Shown in pieces: positions 24,701 through 28,126 of a DNA stretch of 28,126 nt (within the stretch, counting starts at the first letter, position 1; each line of letters begins with the position of its first letter). A program made the translations under genes and the position numbers. The notes below the pieces were generated by a model, which saw nothing but the letters and a program-made list of their open reading frames with translations, was not told where the DNA came from and did not search any database. The DNA comes from Andreesenia sp964489735 (GTDB lineage: Bacteria > Bacillota > Clostridia > Tissierellales > Gottschalkiaceae), in the NCBI GenBank assembly GCA_964489735.1, contig CAZBAL010000022.1, forward strand, positions 1-28,126. The letters are read 5' to 3'.

Positions 24701-25399
24701 CTAATTAACCAATTCCTCATATTTAGGAAATAATATGGAGTTTTCCTTAAATATATGAACAAATATGTCTTTGATTAACTTATCCATCACCTCATATGTT
24801 CTCACATATGTTGGGCAAACATCATCCGGTACTTCAAAGTTATTTGTAAGCTCCTGAATAGCTTTTATTATATCTCCCGCTACTAGATGCTCTTCTTCAA
24901 GTGTTTTTATAAGCTCGATTGATTCTTTTGATGGCTCTTTATCTTCCATAAGAGGAAAAATAAACTGTTCTTCTTTAGCTAAATGAGCTTCTAGTTCCAT
25001 CTTTAACATAGAAAACAGACGATGAAGTTCTATAAGTTCTTCCCCATGAGTTTTATAATGAACTATCAAAATCTTGTTAACCAATTTATCCAGTTCACTC
25101 AACATTTCTCGTTCATCTGTATGGTGTGTGTAAATCAGTTCAGAAATCATCTTTTCTATATCAAAAGTTCTAAACAGTTCTATACTTTTTTCAGTTGTAG
25201 TCTTTTCTGATTCACTGGACTTTGGTTGCTCTTCAATCATTTTGATCAATTCATCAACATCAATATCATTTTTACTTGCAGCTAGGTCTAGAGTATCACT
25301 ACCTGAACAACAATAGTCTATATTCAAACTGTTGAATAAATCCATTACTCTAGGATTATCATTTACAATCTCATTTAATCTACTTTCCTTTGTTATCAT
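24701..25399 (-). CDS. ric: Iron-sulfur cluster repair di-iron protein (Ric/ScdA/YtfE)
   Basis: Helps restore iron-sulfur clusters damaged by nitric oxide or peroxide; related proteins also reduce nitric oxide. The 232-residue protein has an N-terminal ScdA domain with the conserved CysCys pair (30-31, in IDYCCSG). The hemerythrin-like domain (about 78-232) carries histidines and glutamates for a di-iron site: YTHHTDE, HYKTHGEEL, AHLAKEEQFIFP, EEEHLVAG and VHIFKENSILFP. Start chosen at ATG 25397-25399 after AAAGGGTG; a GTG three codons upstream overlaps that site. A perfect CRP/FNR-type palindrome at -41.5 suggests activation by a regulator of that family sensing nitric oxide, oxygen or redox state. 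Confidence 0.92.
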   Translation of the reverse strand: MITKESRLNEIVNDNPRVMDLFNSLNIDYCCSGSDTLDLAASKNDIDVDELIKMIEEQPKSSESEKTTTEKSIELFRTFDIEKMISELIYTHHTDEREMLSELDKLVNKILIVHYKTHGEELIELHRLFSMLKMELEAHLAKEEQFIFPLMEDKEPSKESIELIKTLEEEHLVAGDIIKAIQELTNNFEVPDDVCPTYVRTYEVMDKLIKDIFVHIFKENSILFPKYEELVN

Positions 25400-25435
25400 T
25401 CTAATCACCCTTTAATTTTAATGTATATTAGCTTT

Positions 25436-25478
25436 ATTTTATTACATAACTGATGAAAAATATGTGATTACACTCACA
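25436..25478 (-). promoter_or_regulatory. ric promoter with CRP/FNR-type activator site
   Basis: TGTGA-N6-TCACA is a perfect palindrome at 25463-25478, centre 25470.5. A TAAAAT -10 lies at 25436-25441, putting +1 at about 25429 and the palindrome centre at -41.5, the class II activator position. There is no good -35, as expected for an activator-dependent promoter. Confidence 0.7.
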
Positions 25479-25485
25479 AAACAAA

Positions 25486-25532
25486 GAAAAAGCACCTTGA
25501 AATATTGATTTGACTCAATCTTTCAAAGTGCT
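25486..25532 (-). terminator. Terminator of ilvB
   Basis: Long hairpin: AGCAC-x-TTGAAA (25491-25502) pairs with TTTCAA-x-GTGCT (25521-25532) with one mismatch, plus an inner ATTGA/TCAAT stem, followed by T residues on the minus strand. Confidence 0.88.
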
Positions 25533-25572
25533 TCAGAAGAAAATAATATATTTTACTGTAATTCTTAAATTA

Positions 25573-27222
25573 CTACTTAATTATTGACTGTTCTACTGTT
25601 CCCGCTGGTGGTATTATAGGATAAACACAATCATCCTTGTCTAATACACACTCAATTAATGCAGGTTCATTTTTAGATATTGCCGAATCAAATACAGCTT
25701 TAAAATCATCTAAGCAAGCAGCTCTATATCCATCTATCCCATAAGCCGCCGCAAGTTTTACGTAATCAACTTCATTTCCAATATCAGTTTCTGATATCTT
25801 CTCACCTTGGAAAAGTCTTTGCCACTGTCTAACCATTCCTAAAGTACTGTTGTTGAACAGAATTATTATTACAGGTATATTATGTCCTCTAACTGTAGCT
25901 AATTCATTGCAGTTCATACGGAAAGAACCATCTCCAGTTACTAAAACTGTTCTTTTTTCAGGATTTCCAAGCTGTGCTCCTATTGCAGCTCCTAAACCGA
26001 ATCCCATAGTACCAAGTCCACCTGATGTTACAAACGATCTTGGCTCTTTGAATCTCCAGTACTGAGCCGTCCACATCTGGTGCTGACCAACATCAGTAGC
26101 AACTACATTATTTTCAAGCTTTTCAGAGGCATATTCTAAAATATTCTTAGCTTTGAATTCATCGCTTTTAAGATTCTTCGGCTTGTTGAAACTCTCTATC
26201 TCTTTCATCCATTCGCTTCTATCATTCTTCTCAATGTATTTTTCCATTTTTGTGAAGACATCCTTCAAATCTCCAACTATATACACATCCGCTGGAATAT
26301 TCTTAGAAATTTCAGCAGCATCCATATCTATATGAATTACTTTAGCTCTTTGTGCGAATTTATCAATATCACCTGTAACTCTATCATCAAATCTTGCTCC
26401 TGCCGCGATTAGAAGATCACATTTATCTATGGCCATATTAGTCTGTACTTCACCATGCATTCCAAGCATACCTAAAGAAAGTTCTGAATCTCTGTCTATA
26501 GAACCTAGACTCATAAGTGTATTCGCTATTGGAATATGAGCTTTTTCTGCAACTTTAGTGATTATTTCAGAAGCTCCTGAAGAAATAGCTCCACCACCAA
26601 CATAAAGAACTGGCTTCTTAGCTTCATTTATTTCTTTAGCTGCAAGCTCAAGCCATTCTTCTGCAATCTCTTTATTAGGCTTTTCCAATTCAATTTCTTT
26701 TCTTTCAAATTCACATTTTTCAATGAATATATCCTTTGGAATATCAATAAGTACTGGTCCTGGTCTGCCCGATCTAGCAATGTCAAAGGCTTCTCTAACT
26801 GTATCTGCTAAATCCTCAACATTCCTTACAAGATAATTGTGTTTTGTTATAGGAGTTGTAACTCCCGTTATGTCAACTTCCTGAAATGAATCCTTTCCTA
26901 TGAAACTTCTACCAACCTGACCAGTAATAACAACCATAGGTATAGAGTCCATATATGCATTTGCTATCCCTGTAACTGTATTTGTTGCACCTGGCCCTGA
27001 AGTAGCTACACAAACTCCTACTTTTCCTGTAACTCTTGCATAACCATCTGCAGCATGTGAAGCTCCCTGCTCGTGACTAGTTCTCACATGATTAAAATCA
27101 TCTTTTCTATCATAAAGCGCATCATAGAATGGAATTACCGCTCCTCCCGGATATCCGAAAAAAGTATCCACTCCCTGCTCTTTGAAACATTCTAAAACAA
27201 TATGTGCACCTGTTAATTTCAT
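25573..27222 (-). CDS. ilvB: Acetolactate synthase large (catalytic) subunit
   Basis: Thiamine-diphosphate enzyme that joins two pyruvates to acetolactate, or pyruvate and 2-oxobutyrate to acetohydroxybutyrate, for valine, leucine and isoleucine synthesis. The 549-residue protein has catalytic Glu51 in SHEQGASHAADGYAR, GPGATN, the FAD-region motif GARFDDRVTGD and the ThDP-binding GDGSF...NNSTLGMVRQWQ. It is full length and of the FAD-containing biosynthetic type. The ATG has only a weak, distant AGGAAG. No ilvN regulatory subunit or other branched-chain genes flank it: a terminator follows and unrelated genes lie either side. The leader is about 45 bases and shows no T-box or leader peptide. 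The partner subunit may be elsewhere, or the enzyme may work catabolically in pyruvate overflow. Confidence 0.94.
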   Translation of the reverse strand: MKLTGAHIVLECFKEQGVDTFFGYPGGAVIPFYDALYDRKDDFNHVRTSHEQGASHAADGYARVTGKVGVCVATSGPGATNTVTGIANAYMDSIPMVVITGQVGRSFIGKDSFQEVDITGVTTPITKHNYLVRNVEDLADTVREAFDIARSGRPGPVLIDIPKDIFIEKCEFERKEIELEKPNKEIAEEWLELAAKEINEAKKPVLYVGGGAISSGASEIITKVAEKAHIPIANTLMSLGSIDRDSELSLGMLGMHGEVQTNMAIDKCDLLIAAGARFDDRVTGDIDKFAQRAKVIHIDMDAAEISKNIPADVYIVGDLKDVFTKMEKYIEKNDRSEWMKEIESFNKPKNLKSDEFKAKNILEYASEKLENNVVATDVGQHQMWTAQYWRFKEPRSFVTSGGLGTMGFGLGAAIGAQLGNPEKRTVLVTGDGSFRMNCNELATVRGHNIPVIIILFNNSTLGMVRQWQRLFQGEKISETDIGNEVDYVKLAAAYGIDGYRAACLDDFKAVFDSAISKNEPALIECVLDKDDCVYPIIPPAGTVEQSIIK

Positions 27223-27272
27223 AATATCTTTTCACTTCCTCTATAATAAAAATCCAATCAAACATTATTAAT

Positions 27273-27281
27273 ATTATAGCA
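27273..27281 (-). promoter_or_regulatory. Extended -10 promoter of ilvB
   Basis: Minus strand TGC-TATAAT, with no good -35; start near 27266. It lies between the SLH gene terminator and ilvB. Confidence 0.55.
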
Positions 27282-27339
27282 CACTTATTGCTTTTCTACC
27301 CCTGTCTTGCACTTATATATGTAACATTTATTTTTCATG

Positions 27340-27379
27340 AAAAAACTGCGATAAGATTTTACTCATACCGCAGTTTTTT
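27340..27379 (-). terminator. Terminator of the SLH protein gene
   Basis: Eleven-bp perfect stem AAAAAACTGCG (27340-27350) and CGCAGTTTTTT (27369-27379) with an 18-base loop. The A/T arms give T runs on both strands. About 75 bases past the stop codon. Confidence 0.82.
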
Positions 27380-27455
27380 AGGATCTTTTATTTTAAAATT
27401 AAGTTCTTTTGGTTCTACAGCATCTTGTATAATCTACTTAGTTTTTATAAATTGA

Positions 27456-28126
27456 CTATTCAAACAATGCAGTTACTAGAATCTTTACAGCTTCTGCTCT
27501 TGTTGCTAATCCTTTAGGCTTGAACTGACCGTTATCATAGCCATCTATTATTCCTGACTCTGTTGCTTTAACGATATACTCTTCTGCCCAGTCTGAAATA
27601 TCTGATTGGTCAGTGAAAGCAATAGGTTCTTTAACTTTTTTAGCATCTATTACTCTCATGAGCATAGCTGTCATTTCTTCTCTAGTTATGGTTCTGTCCG
27701 GTGCAAATTCTGTGTCACTAACTCCTTTAACCATCCCATTAGCATATGCAGTTGAAACATATCCTTTTGCCCAATGGTTACTTGTATCATTAAATACTTT
27801 TGTTCCACTTGGTTCAAGTTCCAATGCAACTACTAGAGTCTTAGCAAATTCTGCTCTTGTTATATGTCTATCTGGTCTGAAGCTTCCATCAGGATAACCA
27901 TCAATAAACCCTAGTTTTACCAATTTATCTATAAATTTCTTAGCCCAGTGTCTTAATATATCTTTGAACTTCTCAACTACTGGTTTGTCTTGATCATCAT
28001 CTTGATCATTGTCATCCTGATCATCTTCATCCTGATCATCTTCGTCTTGATCATCTTCATCCTGATCATCTTCATCCTGATCATCTTCATCCTGATCATC
28101 TTCGTCTTGATCATCTTCATCCTGAT
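27456..28126 (-). CDS. S-layer homology (SLH) domain surface protein, C-terminal part
   Basis: The open frame enters from the right edge and ends at 27456, with 222 residues visible; the N-terminus is outside. The visible part begins with an acidic Gln-Asp-Glu-Asp-Asp pentapeptide repeat, then a short linker and three SLH domains. They begin at HWAKKFIDKLVKLGFIDGYPDG, NHWAKGYVSTAYANGMVKG and DWAEEYIVKATESGIIDGYDNG, and each ends with a TRAE/TREE motif. Three SLH domains at the C-terminus bind pyruvylated secondary cell-wall polymer and hold the protein on the cell surface. The true start is not in view; a TTG at 27923 inside the first SLH domain is not a start. The function of the missing part is unknown. 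Confidence 0.92.
   Translation of the reverse strand, partial: QDEDDQDEDDQDEDDQDEDDQDEDDQDEDDQDEDDQDDNDQDDDQDKPVVEKFKDILRHWAKKFIDKLVKLGFIDGYPDGSFRPDRHITRAEFAKTLVVALELEPSGTKVFNDTSNHWAKGYVSTAYANGMVKGVSDTEFAPDRTITREEMTAMLMRVIDAKKVKEPIAFTDQSDISDWAEEYIVKATESGIIDGYDNGQFKPKGLATRAEAVKILVTALFE
27993..28124 (-). repeat. 15-base tandem repeat encoding QDEDD, with 60-base higher-order period
   Basis: Seven perfect QDEDD units (28020-28124) are followed by QDDND and QDDD variants. Two codon versions occur: A (CAG-GAT-GAA-GAT-GAT) and B (CAA-GAC-GAA-GAT-GAT). The order from the 5' side is A B A A A B A, so the sequence repeats with an exact 60-base period. It continues beyond the window edge. The linker is strongly acidic and probably extended. 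Confidence 0.9.

Noticed and set aside
27358..27432. Short coding-like frame (ending KDPKKLRYE) between ilvB and the SLH gene
   Set aside because: About 24 codons without start or ribosome-binding site, running through the terminator hairpin; length expected by chance.

Overview
The window is AT-rich, strongly strand-biased bacterial DNA. It fits an obligately anaerobic, amino-acid-fermenting low-GC Firmicute of the Clostridia (Peptostreptococcaceae or Tissierellia type). The evidence is a selenocysteine-dependent glycine reductase cluster, rubrerythrin, a Ric-type iron-sulfur repair protein, S-layer homology (SLH) domains, and consensus sigma-A promoters with strong Shine-Dalgarno sites. The species cannot be fixed from the sequence alone. 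Almost every gene is on the minus strand; only a RodA/FtsW gene and a small zinc-ribbon gene lie on the plus strand.

Layout. (1) 1-971: N-terminal part of a secreted protein running off the left edge, with a perfect TTGACA-17-TATAAT promoter. (2) 1.2-8.0 kb: the Stickland glycine reductase cluster, read leftward as grdX-grdE-grdA-grdB, then a terminator and a new promoter, then grdC-grdD. grdA and grdB each contain an in-frame UGA read as selenocysteine (Sec44 and Sec350), so naive ORF calling splits them. Together the products turn glycine, phosphate and reduced thioredoxin into acetyl phosphate and ammonia. No thioredoxin or selenocysteine-insertion genes are in view. (3) 8.3-10.0 kb: a Na+/phosphate symporter-like protein with a PhoU domain. 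(4) 10.2-13.4 kb: a DNA repair and tRNA modification cluster with overlapping genes, nfo-queG-nth-trmL. (5) 13.6-15.0 kb: a divergent rodA/ftsW-like gene whose 3' end overlaps a convergent DUF1294 gene. (6) 15.2-21.1 kb: cca, cinA, recA and rny. recA has a promoter with a LexA-type box on the start point; rny has no ATG/GTG/TTG start and appears to begin at an AUA codon. (7) 21.2-22.6 kb: a DUF2200 remnant and a membrane-anchored alpha/beta hydrolase. (8) 22.9-25.5 kb: small zinc-ribbon gene, rubrerythrin, a lipoprotein, and ric with a CRP/FNR-type site at exactly -41.5. (9) 25.6-28.1 kb: an ilvB without ilvN, and the C-terminal part of an SLH surface protein preceded by an acidic pentapeptide repeat running off the right edge.

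No tRNA, rRNA, CRISPR array or insertion sequence was recognised. I found no wholly new multi-gene system. The points most worth checking are the AUA start of rny, the internally deleted DUF2200 mini-gene, the split grd transcription unit, the CRP/FNR-type site before ric, and the paired back-to-back promoters between nfo and rodA.
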